From Actinomycetota bacterium (GTDB lineage Bacteria; Actinomycetota; Thermoleophilia; Gaiellales; Gaiellaceae), in NCBI GenBank assembly GCA_019236545.1, contig JAFAIV010000011.1, forward strand, positions 1-5,817: a stretch of 5,817 nucleotides of DNA, given 5' to 3'. Positions 5,013 to 5,817 of this stretch are shown piece after piece. Numbering within the stretch: the stretch's first letter is position 1; every line of letters begins with the position of its first letter. The position numbers were made by a program, and so were the translations under genes. A model generated the notes under the pieces. That model did no database searches, was not told the origin of the DNA, and saw only the letters and a list, made by a program, of their open reading frames with translations.

Positions 5013-5817
5013 TTGCCCGCCACCGCACTTCGCTGTCGCGTCTGCGAGACGCACCACCAGCTCGACCCCGTCGGGGTCTGCTCCAAGTGCTTCGGCCCGC
5101 TCGACCCGGTGTACGACCGGGAGGAGCAGCGCCGCACGGTCAGCCGCGAGTCGATCGAGGCCGGCCCGCGCTCGATCTGGCGGTACGCCGACCTGCTTCC
5201 GGTCGCCGCGCCCGCCGAGCAGCGGCTCGCGCCCGGCCTGACGCCGCTCGTCTCGGCGCCGCGCCTTGCCGAGGCGCTCGGCGTCCGCGAGCTCTGGCTG
5301 AAGCTCGACACCGCGAACCCGACGCACTCGTTCAAGGACCGGGTCGTCGCCGTGGCGGCCGCGAAGGCGCTCGAGATCGGCGCGACGACGCTCTCCTGCT
5401 CCTCGACGGGGAACCTCGCGAACGCCGTCGCCGCGCGGGCCGCCGCAGAGGGGATCGAGGCCGCCGTTCTCTGCCCGGCCGATCTCGAGCCGGAGAAGCT
5501 CGTCGCCACGGCGATCTACGGCGCCAAGATCCTCGCGGTCGAGGGCACCTACGACGACTGCTCGCGCCTCTCGGTCGAGCTGTCGTTCGAGCTCGACTGG
5601 GCCTTCGTCAACGTCGGCCTCCGCTCGTACTACGCCGAGGGCTCGAAGACGCTCGCGTTCGAGATCGCCGAGCAGCTCGGCTGGGAGCTGCCGGACGCGG
5701 TCGTCGCCCCGATCGCCTCGGGCGCGATGTTCTCGAAGGTCCACCAGGGCTTCGGCGAGCTGCTCGAGCTCGGGCTCGTCGAGGGCACGACGCCGCGGCT
5801 CGTCGGCGGCCAGGCCG
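5013..5817 (+). CDS. thrC: Threonine synthase family protein with N-terminal zinc ribbon (partial, riboswitch-controlled)
   Basis: The first 268 codons of a gene that continues past the window; the family is usually around 390-420 residues. Translation begins at TTG with AGGAG 7 bases upstream. The N-terminus is a zinc ribbon, Cys8-x2-Cys11 and Cys23-x2-Cys26, followed by FGPLDPVYD and the linker GPRSIWRYADLLPV, typical of the zinc-ribbon branch of threonine synthases. The fold-II PLP domain follows: GLTPLVSAPRL (75-85), NPTHSFKDRVVAVA with PLP-binding Lys108, and SSTGNLANAVAA from residue 130. The phosphate loop region reads IASGAMF at 234-240. The active-site segment HSFKDRVV differs from the GSFKDRG of classical enzymes and of the thrC at 1457, and the phosphate loop differs from the GNAGN type. 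By family it should make threonine from O-phosphohomoserine. However, control by a SAM riboswitch and redundancy with the nearby thrC raise the possibility of a related reaction, such as homocysteine or cystathionine formation. The family is certain; the exact substrate is not. Confidence 0.85.
   Translation, partial: MPATALRCRVCETHHQLDPVGVCSKCFGPLDPVYDREEQRRTVSRESIEAGPRSIWRYADLLPVAAPAEQRLAPGLTPLVSAPRLAEALGVRELWLKLDTANPTHSFKDRVVAVAAAKALEIGATTLSCSSTGNLANAVAARAAAEGIEAAVLCPADLEPEKLVATAIYGAKILAVEGTYDDCSRLSVELSFELDWAFVNVGLRSYYAEGSKTLAFEIAEQLGWELPDAVVAPIASGAMFSKVHQGFGELLELGLVEGTTPRLVGGQA

Noticed and set aside
5006..5014. Palindrome AACT-G-AGTT at the second thrC start
   Set aside because: With a one-base centre it cannot fold as a hairpin, and as a protein-binding site it is too short to argue for.
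4954..5241. Small 95-codon plus-strand frame starting inside the riboswitch
   Set aside because: It overlaps aptamer bases P3 to P1 and the zinc-ribbon gene in another phase, lacks a Shine-Dalgarno site and has Ser/Arg-rich shadow composition.
4760..5744. Minus-strand frames spanning the end of ilvD, the riboswitch and the second thrC
   Set aside because: They run across the structured leader and a clear PLP-enzyme gene; no domain or start signal supports them.

Overview
The window is very GC-rich and gene-dense. Codons favour G or C at the third position, starts are GTG, TTG or ATG, and every gene lies on the plus strand. Gene content, GTGA/ATGA junctions and a SAM-binding riboswitch suggest a high-GC bacterium, most likely an actinobacterial lineage (Thermoleophilia-like is my guess). 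That placement is inference from style, not from a search.

Layout. (1) 1-184: the last 60 codons of ilvC (ketol-acid reductoisomerase). (2) 171-1460: hom (homoserine dehydrogenase with a C-terminal ACT domain), overlapping the ilvC end. (3) 1457-2323: a compact threonine synthase, thrC. (4) 2320-3141: thrB (homoserine kinase). (5) 3138-4844: ilvD (dihydroxy-acid dehydratase). Each gene overlaps the next by 4 to 14 bases, so ilvC-hom-thrC-thrB-ilvD reads as one translationally coupled operon. (6) 4845-5012: the only intergenic stretch (168 bases). It holds an AT-rich promoter-like segment and a SAM-I-clan riboswitch. (7) 5013-5817: the first 268 codons of a second, different threonine synthase-family gene with an N-terminal zinc ribbon. 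It starts at TTG and runs off the window end.

How the genes fit together. Hom makes homoserine, ThrB phosphorylates it and ThrC converts O-phosphohomoserine to threonine. Threonine deaminated by IlvA (not seen here) gives 2-oxobutyrate, which acetohydroxyacid synthase, IlvC and IlvD carry to isoleucine. The threonine cassette therefore sits between two ilv genes, and the operon could cover most of homoserine-to-isoleucine. The second thrC-like gene is under a methionine/SAM sensor rather than a threonine or isoleucine sensor. This is the most interesting feature: either SAM controls flux at the O-phosphohomoserine branch point, or this paralog works on the methionine/homocysteine side.

No mobile element, CRISPR array, tRNA, rRNA or convincing intrinsic terminator was seen. 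The long antisense open frames are GC-driven shadows.
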